Of a stretch of 64,000 nt of DNA, positions 16,387-24,862 are shown one piece after another; positions within the stretch are counted from its first letter, which is position 1, and each line of letters opens with the position of its first letter. Made by a program: the position numbers and the translations under genes. The notes beneath the pieces are model-generated. The model saw only the letters and a list, made by a program, of their open reading frames with translations, had not been told where the DNA came from and did no database searches. This DNA comes from Ornatilinea apprima (GTDB lineage Bacteria; Chloroflexota; Anaerolineae; Anaerolineales; Anaerolineaceae): contig NZ_LGCL01000040.1 of the NCBI RefSeq assembly GCF_001306115.1, forward strand, positions 124,001 through 188,000. Direction: 5' to 3'.

Positions 16387-18791
16387 TAGAAGCCTCCATA
16401 AATTAGTAGAGCCACTAACAGAATTGCCCAGGTTTTCATGGGTTGTAGGTGTTGCCCGGTTTCCGGCAGGCGCTGGGGTGCCGGGGAGGCCAGCACTCCG
16501 TAGATTCCGTCGGTGATGATGGGGGTCAGAATGCGCCCGGAATCGGTCTGTGCCAGGGTGCCCAGCTTCATCCACCCTTCACCGGTCAGCCGTGCCAGAA
16601 AGAGATTGCCCGGGTCTCCACCAGCTCGCATCAGGTCGCTGGCATTGTAAGCATAGCAAAGCAAGGGAGTGGGGTTAAAAGGCGAGGCTGGCATGGGGTC
16701 AAAACTGAGTTGGGCGTACTGGCCCAGGTCAACGGCGCTGGTTTCGGTATTCACATCCCCCCGCAATTCCAGTGTGATGGTTGTATCCTCGCTCAACAAA
16801 CCAGCAGGAACGTCCAAACAAAATGGCGCAAATTCGTAGAATCCGCCAGTTGGCCCGCTTTGCGTGGAATAGAGGCAGCCTTTCGCCGAGCGGGACGATT
16901 GCGTAGGATCGTAGGGCACAAAGATAATGCTGTCTCCGGGTTGGACGCTGTTCGCCTGGTTGTAGCTGGCCTGCGCGCCGTCCTGGCCCTGGTTGAATTC
17001 CAGACCAATCGTAGCCGAAGCGCCGTCGCTGGCACTGCCCTCTAAAGCCAGATAATTGAAGATAATTTCACCGCTGCTTTCCTGCACGATCACCTGAAAC
17101 GTGAGCGCAGAGGCGCTTGGCGCGGAAGCCAGGGGCACATCCTGCCACTCAACCACCCATTCGCGGTTGGGCGCGCTGCCGATCAGGGCGGCATACACAC
17201 CGCCGGCCAGGTGCGGAGCCAGATCGTCCCAGAAGGGCGCGATCATCACATCCGGGCGGTCATAAGGTGCGGCGCTGTCTTGGGTTGGAATGGGGTCGTT
17301 GCGCCCTTCAATTTCGGCAAACAGGGTGGAATAGGGGCCGTCAAACCCCAGCCAGCCATCAGCATTGACCGTTAACTGCGTGTAGTCAATTCCGGCATAT
17401 CGAATCTCAAAACCGGCCGGCAGACTTAGAGTACTGTACGAGTCAGTGAACAATAGTTTTCCGTATCCCTGGGCTGGGCTATACGCTGTTTCTACATGAG
17501 GAATTTCACGCCACTGCATGCTGATGTTCTCACAGCGGGACGAGCGCAGCACATCATATTCCACAACGGTAGCAGGCGGGGTGGGCGGCTCAATTCCGCT
17601 GGGGTCGAAAGCCAGGGCGGCGTCAACCCGCAGCAGACCGTATCCCAGAAAGTCATCCCGCGCCGGATATTGGCTGGCAGATTGCGTGAGGGCGGCATAG
17701 ATGCGATCGGGGGTGGTGAAGCCGTCGCGCCCGGCCAACAAAGCCGCAGTTCCCGCCGCCAATGGCGCTGCCATGGACGTACCGGTCTCATAATAATAGC
17801 TGCCTGCCAAACCCGTGGAGTATATTCCAACACCCGGCGCCACCAGGTCCAACTGCGGGCCGTAATTAGAGGAAGACCAACGCTGGTCCAAATCATTGGT
17901 CGCGCCAACGGCCAGCACCCATGGGTACGCCGCCGGGTACGATACCGGCCCATTGAAATTTCCAGAGGAAGCGATTAAAGAAATTCCTTTTTGATAGGCA
18001 TAGTAGGTTGAATATTCCAATAAACTGCTGTTTACACTGGTCCCCAGGCTCAAGTTAATGACATCGGCTTGATGATCAATCGCATATAAAATGCCTTTCG
18101 CAAAATTGACTGTGGTGCCGCTGCCGAAGTTATTCAAAATGCGAACAGGCAGGATGCGCGACTGCCAGTCAATGCCCGCGATACCCTGGTTGTTATTGCC
18201 GGTTGCCGCAGCAATTCCCGTTACATGGGTGCCGTGGCCATCACCATCTTGAGGGGTTGTGTCGTTATCCACAAAATCATACCCCGGCAAAAGCCGCCCT
18301 GCGAACTCGGGGTGAGAAAGGTCAATTCCCGAGTCCAGGATGGCCAGGACCACATCTCGACTGCCGGTGGTAACATCCCATGCGGCGGGCGCGTTAACGT
18401 GTGCGGGAGCGTATTGATCTGACCACTGGCTGTCGTTGGGTATGAAATCAGCCTGCAAAAGATAGTTGGGTTCCGCGAACAACACATCTGCCTGGCGCTG
18501 GATGGTCAGAGCTGTTTCCCACTCTTTGCCCGGCGGAACATGGATGACAATGATGTTCAGTTCAGCCAGGCCGGATGAGGCGGATGAGTCTGCGCTCATT
18601 CTGGGGCCGAGCTGCACATCTGCCAGCGTTGCGCCTTCAGCCAGGGCTACCACCACCTGCCCAGGGACAAAATCGCCAGGGGAATCTGGCAGCGGGCTGG
18701 CCGCCGCATGGATGAATCCACTGCCGATCTGGAAAAAGAGGAGAAAGGCAATACATGCAGCGCGTAAGAATGGTTGGAATAAATGCTTCAT
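16368..18791 (-). CDS. Cell-wall-anchored subtilisin-like (S8) protease with LPETG signal
   Basis: A secreted serine protease of 807 residues. It has a signal peptide (to about residue 31, IHAAA), an N-terminal inhibitor-like propeptide (about 40-110), and a peptidase S8 domain (about 125-395) with catalytic Asp153 (LDSGID), His186 (DGHGTHV) and Ser339 (GTSMAAP). A long C-terminal region probably binds wall or substrate. The C-terminus is a complete sortase signal: LPETG at 775-779, a hydrophobic segment and the tail YWQRRE. The adjacent overlapping sortase gene supports covalent anchoring. This arrangement fits a monoderm envelope. Role: degrading extracellular protein or processing surface proteins. 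Confidence 0.92.
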   Translation of the reverse strand: MKHLFQPFLRAACIAFLLFFQIGSGFIHAAASPLPDSPGDFVPGQVVVALAEGATLADVQLGPRMSADSSASSGLAELNIIVIHVPPGKEWETALTIQRQADVLFAEPNYLLQADFIPNDSQWSDQYAPAHVNAPAAWDVTTGSRDVVLAILDSGIDLSHPEFAGRLLPGYDFVDNDTTPQDGDGHGTHVTGIAAATGNNNQGIAGIDWQSRILPVRILNNFGSGTTVNFAKGILYAIDHQADVINLSLGTSVNSSLLEYSTYYAYQKGISLIASSGNFNGPVSYPAAYPWVLAVGATNDLDQRWSSSNYGPQLDLVAPGVGIYSTGLAGSYYYETGTSMAAPLAAGTAALLAGRDGFTTPDRIYAALTQSASQYPARDDFLGYGLLRVDAALAFDPSGIEPPTPPATVVEYDVLRSSRCENISMQWREIPHVETAYSPAQGYGKLLFTDSYSTLSLPAGFEIRYAGIDYTQLTVNADGWLGFDGPYSTLFAEIEGRNDPIPTQDSAAPYDRPDVMIAPFWDDLAPHLAGGVYAALIGSAPNREWVVEWQDVPLASAPSASALTFQVIVQESSGEIIFNYLALEGSASDGASATIGLEFNQGQDGAQASYNQANSVQPGDSIIFVPYDPTQSSRSAKGCLYSTQSGPTGGFYEFAPFCLDVPAGLLSEDTTITLELRGDVNTETSAVDLGQYAQLSFDPMPASPFNPTPLLCYAYNASDLMRAGGDPGNLFLARLTGEGWMKLGTLAQTDSGRILTPIITDGIYGVLASPAPQRLPETGQHLQPMKTWAILLVALLIYGGFYWQRRE

Positions 18792-18846
18792 GAAGGCAAC
18801 AAATCAGGGTAAGGATAGTATGATTGTATTCAAAATGAAGGAGCGG

Positions 18847-18875
18847 TTCAACAGGAGCGCCAGAAGCGATATAAT
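18847..18875 (+). promoter_or_regulatory. Candidate promoter of the trans-sulfuration gene
   Basis: A perfect -10 box TATAAT (18870-18875) is preceded at 17 bases by TTCAAC (3 of 6 matches to TTGACA), within the divergent gap between the protease and the PLP enzyme. Confidence 0.45.
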
Positions 18876-18910
18876 TCTGACAAGGTTTTTTTGCGATAAA
18901 GGAGAACAAC

Positions 18911-20149
18911 ATGCAAGACTTTGATGCCCAACACGGCTTCAGCACTCTGGTAAACCATGTGGGGGAAGGAAACCACCCCTATAACGCGCATATCATGCCC
19001 CTGGTGCAGTCTTCAACCTTTGGCTTTCCGGATGTGGATACGGGAGCGGCGCGGTTCAAGGGCGAAGCGCCGGGGTATATCTACTCGCGGTTAAGCAACC
19101 CGAACCTCGACCAGACGGCCCGCAAGATTGCCATTCTGGAAGGGATTGACTTGCTGCGCGCCCAGCCAGACCGCTCGGATCACGAAATGGTGGCCGGGAT
19201 GATGTTTGCTTCGGGTATGGCGGCAGTTACTTCGGCGCTGCAGGCCTGCACCCAGCCCGGCGACACGATCATCGTTCAAGAAGCGATCTATTCTGCCACG
19301 CATGTGTATCTCGCCCAAATCGCCCCGCGCCATCAGATTGAAGTGGTGTGGGTGAAAGACCCCAGTCCGGAGAATTGGTCGCGCGCTTTTGAGCAGCATC
19401 CCACCGCGCGGCTGGCTTATGTGGAGACGCCCTCAAACCCAACCATGGCGGTAACCGATATCGAACGAGTGGCGGAGATCGCGCATCAATACGGGGCGTG
19501 GGTTATGGTCGATAACACTTTTGCTTCTCCGTGGTGCCAGCGCCCGCTCAGCCTGGGCGCGGACGTGGTGGTGCATTCTACGACCAAATACCTGTGCGGG
19601 CATGGCCTGGTCATTGGGGGTGTGGTGGTCTCCCGGCATGTGGATTTCATCAAAAAAGATCTGGCGTTCGTGATGAAGATTCAAGGCGCGAACAGTAATC
19701 CTTTTGACGCCTGGCTTACGCATCTGGGGCTGAAAACTTTTGAGCTGCGCATGAAGGCGCACTGTGATAATGCTATGGCAGTAGCGCGTTTTCTGGATTC
19801 GCACCCTAAGGTTGGTAAAGTCCATTACCCCGGCCTGGAAAGCCACCCCGATCATGAGCTGGCCACGCAGCAGATGTTTGCGTATGGCGGTATGCTTTCG
19901 TTTGAGTTGGCCGGCGGCATGCAGGCGGGCATCAAACTGATGGAGAGTATTCGCGTGTGCACCCTGGCGGTGAGCCTGGGCAACACCGACACCCTGGTGG
20001 AGCACCCGGCCAGTATGTCGCATTCCAACGTCTCCGCGGAAGAGCGCGCCAAAGTAGGCCTGACGGATGGCCTGGTGCGGCTTTCGGTTGGAATTGAGAA
20101 TGTGGAAGATTTGATTCGAGATCTGGATCAGGCGCTTGCCATGGTCTAA
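18911..20149 (+). CDS. PLP-dependent Cys/Met metabolism enzyme (cystathionine gamma-synthase / methionine gamma-lyase family)
   Basis: A 412-residue cytoplasmic enzyme of the trans-sulfuration family (PF01053). Visible signatures are YIYSRLSNPN (phosphate/tyrosine region), ASGMAAVTSAL, VDNTFASP with Asp201 contacting the PLP ring nitrogen, and HSTTKYLCGHG with Lys226 as the Schiff-base lysine. AAAGGAG precedes the ATG by 6-7 bases. There is a short insertion near residues 82-92. Members make cystathionine from acylhomoserine, cleave methionine or cystathionine, or act as sulfhydrylases, and sequence reading alone does not decide which. It is monocistronic, with a strong hairpin after it. Confidence 0.9.
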   Translation: MQDFDAQHGFSTLVNHVGEGNHPYNAHIMPLVQSSTFGFPDVDTGAARFKGEAPGYIYSRLSNPNLDQTARKIAILEGIDLLRAQPDRSDHEMVAGMMFASGMAAVTSALQACTQPGDTIIVQEAIYSATHVYLAQIAPRHQIEVVWVKDPSPENWSRAFEQHPTARLAYVETPSNPTMAVTDIERVAEIAHQYGAWVMVDNTFASPWCQRPLSLGADVVVHSTTKYLCGHGLVIGGVVVSRHVDFIKKDLAFVMKIQGANSNPFDAWLTHLGLKTFELRMKAHCDNAMAVARFLDSHPKVGKVHYPGLESHPDHELATQQMFAYGGMLSFELAGGMQAGIKLMESIRVCTLAVSLGNTDTLVEHPASMSHSNVSAEERAKVGLTDGLVRLSVGIENVEDLIRDLDQALAMV

Positions 20150-20163
20150 GTCGCTGTGTTAAC

Positions 20164-20206
20164 AACAATGCACCCCAAAAGAAATCAATTCTCGGGGTGC
20201 ATTGTT
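20164..20206. terminator. Bidirectional terminator between convergent genes
   Basis: Perfect 13-bp stem AACAATGCACCCC / GGGGTGCATTGTT with a 17-base loop, followed by TTTTCT on the + strand and TTGTTGTT on the - strand. It lies between the trans-sulfuration gene and the last hydrogenase gene and can serve both. Confidence 0.8.
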
Positions 20207-20233
20207 TTCTGCGCTAACTGAACCCATTCCCGC

Positions 20234-21313
20234 TTAACGATCCGTGCAGGAACAACAGGGATCAATGGATGCCTGGATGAGCGGAATATCTGCCAGATAC
20301 TGGCCTTTGACCATGGCTTTAATCGAGGGGATATTGACAAAAGACGGGGTACGAATTTTCACCCGCGCGGGGGTGTCGCTGCCGTCCGAAGCCACATAAT
20401 AGAATACTTCACCGCGCGGCGCTTCGGATCGGACAGCCGCTTCACCGGCTGGAATGGTAAGCGGAATATCGTCCAGACGGTATGCACCGGATGGCAAGTT
20501 CTTTAAGGCCTCCTCAATCAAGCGTACTGATTCGATCATTTCCAGCGCGCGCACAATCACTCTGGCTTGCACATCGCAGCTTTCCTGCACCACTTTTTTG
20601 AACCCCAATTCGGTATAAGCGGCGTAAGGCACGCTCTCGCGTATATCTTCGGCGATGCCAGAGGCACGCGCCAACGGTCCCACCGCGCCATAGGCCAATG
20701 CGTCTTGCCGGGTGAGAATGCCAATGCCTTTTGTGCGCGCGATGATGGTCGCGTCGTGGGTGAAAATAGGGATCACGACTTGTTCGAGGGCGACTTTTAC
20801 TTCCTTGACCACATTCAGAATTGCTTGCGGATCCTGAATGTCTCGCGCTACGCCGCCCAGGGTAATCATGCCGTAGTTGACGCGGTTTCCAGAAATCGTT
20901 TCCAGAATGTCCATCACCCGCTCGCGCAGCATATAGATCTCCATAAACATGCTGTGATAACCAATATCTTCAGATCCGATACCTGCCCAGAGTAAATGGG
21001 AATGCAAGCGCTCCAGTTCGGACATGATGGTGCGGATATAGCGCGCCCGCGCGGGTATCTCGATCCCAGCAATCTTCTCAACGGCCATGGCGAAGGTGCT
21101 GGCATGCACATTGGAACAGATGCCGCACACATGTTCCACCAGTACCAGGTCGCGGATGTAATTACGTCGCTGTGCCAATAGCTCAATGGAGCGCAGAATA
21201 AAGCCCACTTCTACCTGAACGTCTTGCACTACTTCACCTTTGCAGGTCAGGGTCAATTTATACGGCTCTTCATAAGCCGGGTGCAGCGGACCTATGGGAA
21301 TTTTATAAGGCAT
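20234..21313 (-). CDS. Group 4 [NiFe]-hydrogenase large subunit (EchE/NuoD-like)
   Basis: Catalytic subunit of a membrane-bound, energy-converting hydrogenase, 359 residues. I start at MPYKIPIGPLHP (21313); the upstream extension lies inside the next gene. Both nickel-binding pairs are present: Cys63/Cys66 in EHVCGICSNVH and Cys353/Cys356 in the C-terminal DPCCSC. Complex I NuoD proteins have lost these, so this is a true hydrogenase. The length matches EchE (about 358). Unlike many [NiFe] large subunits, only three residues (TDR) follow the last Cys, so no long C-terminal peptide needs removal. It is the last gene of a seven-gene set, two bases after the NuoC-like gene. Confidence 0.93.
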   Translation of the reverse strand: MPYKIPIGPLHPAYEEPYKLTLTCKGEVVQDVQVEVGFILRSIELLAQRRNYIRDLVLVEHVCGICSNVHASTFAMAVEKIAGIEIPARARYIRTIMSELERLHSHLLWAGIGSEDIGYHSMFMEIYMLRERVMDILETISGNRVNYGMITLGGVARDIQDPQAILNVVKEVKVALEQVVIPIFTHDATIIARTKGIGILTRQDALAYGAVGPLARASGIAEDIRESVPYAAYTELGFKKVVQESCDVQARVIVRALEMIESVRLIEEALKNLPSGAYRLDDIPLTIPAGEAAVRSEAPRGEVFYYVASDGSDTPARVKIRTPSFVNIPSIKAMVKGQYLADIPLIQASIDPCCSCTDR

Positions 21314-21314
21314 T

Positions 21315-21749
21315 TTATTTTGCCTCTCTTTCTTTGAGGATTGCATCCGCGATGGCCTTTCGGAAGAATCCTTCCGGCAACTCTTTGGGTCGCAAGAGCG
21401 GGCGTGGGTCGGGGTGACCATCAAACTGAACCGCGTACAGGTCACGGATTTCACGCTCGATCCAGTTCGCGGAGGGCAAAAAGGCAGCCAGCGATTCCAG
21501 GTGCTGCCCGCGTGATTGAATACGCACATGCAGTAAAGACGCATTGTTAATGAAGTGGTAAATCACATCCGTTTCGCCTTCAGGGCGTTCTACGGCGGTC
21601 ATGGTTGACAGGCGAAAGCCTTCGCGAAGCGAAAATTCGGCCAGACTCTGCATGGAAATTTCTCCGGCCATAATCCAGACACCGTCTGAACGCACCTGGG
21701 CTTGTTCTTCTCCCACCAGCTTGGCGACTTGTTGAATTAATTCATTCAT
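21315..21749 (-). CDS. Hydrogenase subunit EchD/NuoC-like (30 kDa type)
   Basis: A 144-residue soluble subunit that in complex I and Ech-type hydrogenases links the large subunit to the small and ferredoxin subunits. The signature of the 30-kDa family is seen: ANWIEREIRDLYAVQFDGHPD, then RPLLRPKELPEGFFRK. I start at MNELIQQV (21749), with GGTGA 6 bases upstream; another ATG at 21767 would overlap the ferredoxin gene's end by a few codons. In formate hydrogenlyase this domain is fused to the large subunit. Here the two are separate, as in Ech. Confidence 0.85.
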   Translation of the reverse strand: MNELIQQVAKLVGEEQAQVRSDGVWIMAGEISMQSLAEFSLREGFRLSTMTAVERPEGETDVIYHFINNASLLHVRIQSRGQHLESLAAFLPSANWIEREIRDLYAVQFDGHPDPRPLLRPKELPEGFFRKAIADAILKEREAK

Positions 21750-21756
21750 CACGATT

Positions 21757-22281
21757 TCACCGTTCATTCTTTGTTCCGCTGATGCTGGATTTAAGTGCCT
21801 GACTGTGAATCCGATTGCGGCAGCGTTCACATAATTTGTATACCTTTACAGTAGGTTGCCTGTCTGCTTCCACGTGGTATAGATGCTGAATTGTTTTCAC
21901 CGGCAGGGGAATCATCATCTCCCCACAGCGCGGGCAGCGCTGGTATTCAATCTCATTATGGGTTATCTCACTGGTGCGACTGGCCACGATGGGAGCCGAA
22001 TGGTTGGCGAAAGACAGGGCTTCGGTTGGGCAGTATTCTACACAGCGCCCGCAGAATGTGCAGCGTCCGCCATCATACGCCCATGTCCCTCTGGATTCAC
22101 CGCGCTCTATGGTGATCGCCGCTGGCGAGCAGACGTAAACACAGCTTCCACATAGAGTACACTGTAATGGATCATGCAGCAGCTCACCACGGAAGTCACG
22201 CGGAAAGGCCACTTTATTCTCGGGTGTTTGGGACCTGGATGGCTTGGTCAAGTTCCGAAAGAGAATGTTCAAAATGTTCAT
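21757..22281 (-). CDS. Hydrogenase ferredoxin subunit (EchF/NuoI/HycF-like)
   Basis: An electron-transfer subunit of 174 residues with two [4Fe-4S] motifs, CTLCGSCVYVCSP and CTFCGRCVEYCPTEA, which bring electrons from soluble ferredoxin to the NuoB-like subunit. The C-terminus has two more pairs, CPRCGEMM and CERCRNR, a zinc-ribbon-like extension as in HycF/HyfH proteins. It sits between the NuoH-like and NuoC-like genes. Its end overlaps or abuts the next start, which indicates coupled translation. Confidence 0.9.
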   Translation of the reverse strand: MNILNILFRNLTKPSRSQTPENKVAFPRDFRGELLHDPLQCTLCGSCVYVCSPAAITIERGESRGTWAYDGGRCTFCGRCVEYCPTEALSFANHSAPIVASRTSEITHNEIEYQRCPRCGEMMIPLPVKTIQHLYHVEADRQPTVKVYKLCERCRNRIHSQALKSSISGTKNER

Positions 22282-22296
22282 AATTTTCCTCGCCTC

Positions 22297-23208
22297 TCAC
22301 AGCGCCAGCGAGGCGCAAAAGACCAGCACGGCGGCCAGAATTCCCCAGCTCCAATAAAAACGAAAAGCGTGCTGGACTTTGAGCCGGGCTGTACTGGCCG
22401 CAATCCCATTTGCCAGGAAGACTACCACTACCGCTGCCAGGAGCAAGACCACTACCTTTAACCAAACTGGGCTAACCGCTCCCAGGAATAGGGAGCCAAT
22501 TAACCCAACCAGGGTGGCTGCTTCGAGAGCGTGCGTCAGCTCGAATAAAGCCAGGGGTAGGCCGTTATACTCCACGTGGATCCCTGCCACGATTTCCTGC
22601 TCAGCGTTAGGAATGGAAAAGGGATTGATTTTCAATTGCGCCAGCAGGGCCAACAGCAGCGCCGCAGCCGTCAGAATGGTGACCAGCGAGACTGGCGCGG
22701 CTGCAAATGCCGCGAGTTGAAAAGTTTTCAACTGCAATCCGAGGGCAATTAGCGCGCTCAAGAAAGGTAAGTTGTACGCCAGGATCAACACCGCCTCGCG
22801 CGCGGAACCAACCTGAGCATACACGGAGCGGGTAACATAACCGGCCAGGATATCCATTAAGGCAGGCATTTCCAGCAGGTAAATGAGCAGCACCAGGTCA
22901 CCTTCAAAGGAGATTGCGCTTCCGCCAGGCACAGGAAGTAAAGCGAGAGCCGCTGTAACAGACAGCAGTGAAATCACCGGCAGGGTATAGAAAACAAAAG
23001 GGGATACACCCGCCGGAATAACCGTTTTCTTTCCAATCAGTTTCCAGAAATCAAAAAAGGGCTGGAAGAAAGGGGGACCCTGACGTCCTTGCAGGCGCGC
23101 GGTGATCTTGCGCCCAAACCATAATAACATCCACCCCAACACTGTTCCTGAGAGCAGCCCTGGCCAAATGAGTAAATTGATGAGTACCCGCAGCCATCCG
23201 TCAATCAT
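22297..23208 (-). CDS. Hydrogenase membrane subunit EchB/NuoH/HycD-like
   Basis: An integral membrane protein of 303 residues with about eight helices that anchors the hydrogenase module and forms part of the ion path. The start MIDGWLRVL at 23208 follows AGGAGGATCAAC and overlaps the NuoB-like stop by 8 bases. The longer frame to 23316 runs inside that gene. Family signatures are the loop ARLQGRQGPPFFQPFFDFWKL and the cytoplasmic stretch around NPFSIPNAEQEIVAGIHVEY. These are the conserved quinone-chamber-region loops of NuoH that persist in hydrogenases, although no quinone is used there. Confidence 0.9.
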   Translation of the reverse strand: MIDGWLRVLINLLIWPGLLSGTVLGWMLLWFGRKITARLQGRQGPPFFQPFFDFWKLIGKKTVIPAGVSPFVFYTLPVISLLSVTAALALLPVPGGSAISFEGDLVLLIYLLEMPALMDILAGYVTRSVYAQVGSAREAVLILAYNLPFLSALIALGLQLKTFQLAAFAAAPVSLVTILTAAALLLALLAQLKINPFSIPNAEQEIVAGIHVEYNGLPLALFELTHALEAATLVGLIGSLFLGAVSPVWLKVVVLLLAAVVVVFLANGIAASTARLKVQHAFRFYWSWGILAAVLVFCASLAL

Positions 23209-23674
23209 GTTGATCCTCCTCTTGTTGCGAGTGGGTTTCGCCATTTTCCAGTAAGTGCGCGGCTTTCTGGATGGCCTCCAAGATGGCTTGCGGTCGCGGC
23301 GGGCAGCCGGGCACATATAAATCCACGGGAATCAGTGATTCTAAATTCCCGATGATGGTGGGGCTGCCACTGAAAACATTACCGCTCGCCGGGCATGAGC
23401 CTAAAGCGATGACCGCTTTTGGCGCGGGCACCTGTTCATAGATTTCCTTAACCATGTCACGGGTTCGTAACGTAACTGGACCGGAAATTAACAGGATATC
23501 GGCGTGTTTGGGGCTGCCTTGCAAGAGCGCGCCGATCTGCTCGCCATCATAGCGAGGGCTAAAACACGGCGCAACTTCGATATCACAGCCATTGCATGAG
23601 CCAGCATTGATCCGGTAAATCCAGGGAGAACGTCTTCGAGAAATCTTGATCAAGTGTTGAAATAAACCGATCAT
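23201..23674 (-). CDS. Hydrogenase small subunit EchC/NuoB/HycG-like
   Basis: A 157-residue iron-sulfur subunit that passes electrons to the nickel site. The ligands of the single proximal [4Fe-4S] cluster are visible: CNGCD (two Cys), ALGSCPASG and YVPGCPPRPQ. This short form without extra clusters is typical of group 4 hydrogenases and complex I. It starts two bases after the antiporter-like subunit stops and overlaps the NuoH-like gene at its end. The C-terminal tail is acidic and Gln-rich. Confidence 0.92.
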   Translation of the reverse strand: MIGLFQHLIKISRRRSPWIYRINAGSCNGCDIEVAPCFSPRYDGEQIGALLQGSPKHADILLISGPVTLRTRDMVKEIYEQVPAPKAVIALGSCPASGNVFSGSPTIIGNLESLIPVDLYVPGCPPRPQAILEAIQKAAHLLENGETHSQQEEDQHD

Positions 23675-23676
23675 CC

Positions 23677-24849
23677 TTACCTCCCGCCCAGCACCGCGAA
23701 AATCGTCGGGGAAAAGCCGCCGATCACCAGCAGAAAGATGAACCCGATTAGAATGCCTTCCAGCGCTCGAAAGCGCTTTGGCGCAGTAACAGGCCCTTCT
23801 GTGATTTGTCCCAGCCAGACTTTATGGATTATGCGCACATAATACAACAGCGCTAGTGTGGTTGCTGAGGCCATTAGCACGGCCAGCCAAACACCCCCCA
23901 TTTCCATGCCGCCCAGGTATAAGCGCCATCGGCCGATAAACCCGAGCAAAGGTGGCACGCCAACCATTCCCAGGGATCCTGCGATGAAGGCCGCGCTGGC
24001 TGCCGGTTGGCGGTTGGAGACCCCACGGTCGGAAGTTGTGAGGGGATGCCCCAGGTCATGTTCAGCAATTCCGAGCGCGCCAAATAACAGGAACTTGCAA
24101 AGCGCATGTGACAGTGCTCCGACCAGCGCGCCCATCACGCCACCCGCGGACCCGGCTGCCAGACCCAAAATCAGGTACCCCATGTCGTCAATGGTGGAAT
24201 AGGCCAGCATGCGCCGGACGTTGGTTTGCGCCAGAGCCAGCAGCGCTCCACCCAGCATGCACAATACATCCAGGCCAATCCACACTCCCAGCGTTTGCTC
24301 AAACATCCAGGGCACTTCCACACGCAGCGCAGCCAGTTCTCCAAATTCAGCCATGTCTAAAAGGGAAACCACCAGTACCGCGCTCATCACTGAGCAATTC
24401 TCACTGATAGATACCAGCCAGAGTGAAAATGGCAATAAGGCCAGTTTAACCGCGTAGCCAATGAAAACCAGACATACAACCACTTTGCTGATTATGCCAG
24501 CAGGCTCAATCAACGCTCCGGAAAACATTCCACTCAACGCCAATCCGCCCGCTACCAGCAGCGATCCGGTGGCAGACGCAGCCAAAAACCAACGGCCTGC
24601 CAGTTGATTCTGCGGCCAGATCAGGCATACCAGCAATAGACCGGCAGCACTCAATAAAATAATGCGAACCAGTTCTGAAGGCATCCACACACCGGTGAGG
24701 ATGAGTCCCGCAGATATCAGGCTGATCACACCAAAGCGCTTGCCCTGCGGTATTAATTTCGCGTAGTACTCAGCCGCGGCAAGAATGACAACGCTGACGG
24801 CTGAAAAAGCGATTCTCCAATCAAATCCTGTCGATTCCAATAAGGTCAT
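23677..24849 (-). CDS. Antiporter-like membrane subunit (NuoN/NuoM/HyfF type)
   Basis: A membrane protein of 390 residues with about 11-12 helices, related to Mrp antiporters and NuoL/M/N. Signatures are the short helix-7/8 region MLAYSTIDDMGYLILGL and VGALSHALCKFLLFGALG, which include the Lys and His used in ion translocation in the family. GGAGGC precedes the ATG. It is shorter than NuoM/N (about 480-500) and lacks some helices. Ech hydrogenase normally has only one antiporter-like subunit. This complex has two (with the NuoL-like protein), as in Hyf or Mbh-type systems. Confidence 0.85.
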   Translation of the reverse strand: MTLLESTGFDWRIAFSAVSVVILAAAEYYAKLIPQGKRFGVISLISAGLILTGVWMPSELVRIILLSAAGLLLVCLIWPQNQLAGRWFLAASATGSLLVAGGLALSGMFSGALIEPAGIISKVVVCLVFIGYAVKLALLPFSLWLVSISENCSVMSAVLVVSLLDMAEFGELAALRVEVPWMFEQTLGVWIGLDVLCMLGGALLALAQTNVRRMLAYSTIDDMGYLILGLAAGSAGGVMGALVGALSHALCKFLLFGALGIAEHDLGHPLTTSDRGVSNRQPAASAAFIAGSLGMVGVPPLLGFIGRWRLYLGGMEMGGVWLAVLMASATTLALLYYVRIIHKVWLGQITEGPVTAPKRFRALEGILIGFIFLLVIGGFSPTIFAVLGGR

Positions 24850-24862
24850 TTTCAGCCTCCTT

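Noticed and set aside
16449..17978. Several long ORFs on the + strand opposite the subtilase
   Set aside because: They are shadows of a GC-rich coding region: no ribosome sites, odd composition, and a well-supported protease on the other strand.
20234..21544. Extended N-terminus of the hydrogenase large subunit
   Set aside because: The extra 77 residues are Cys/Arg/Ser-rich and lie inside the NuoC-like gene; MPYKIPIGPLHP is the normal family start.
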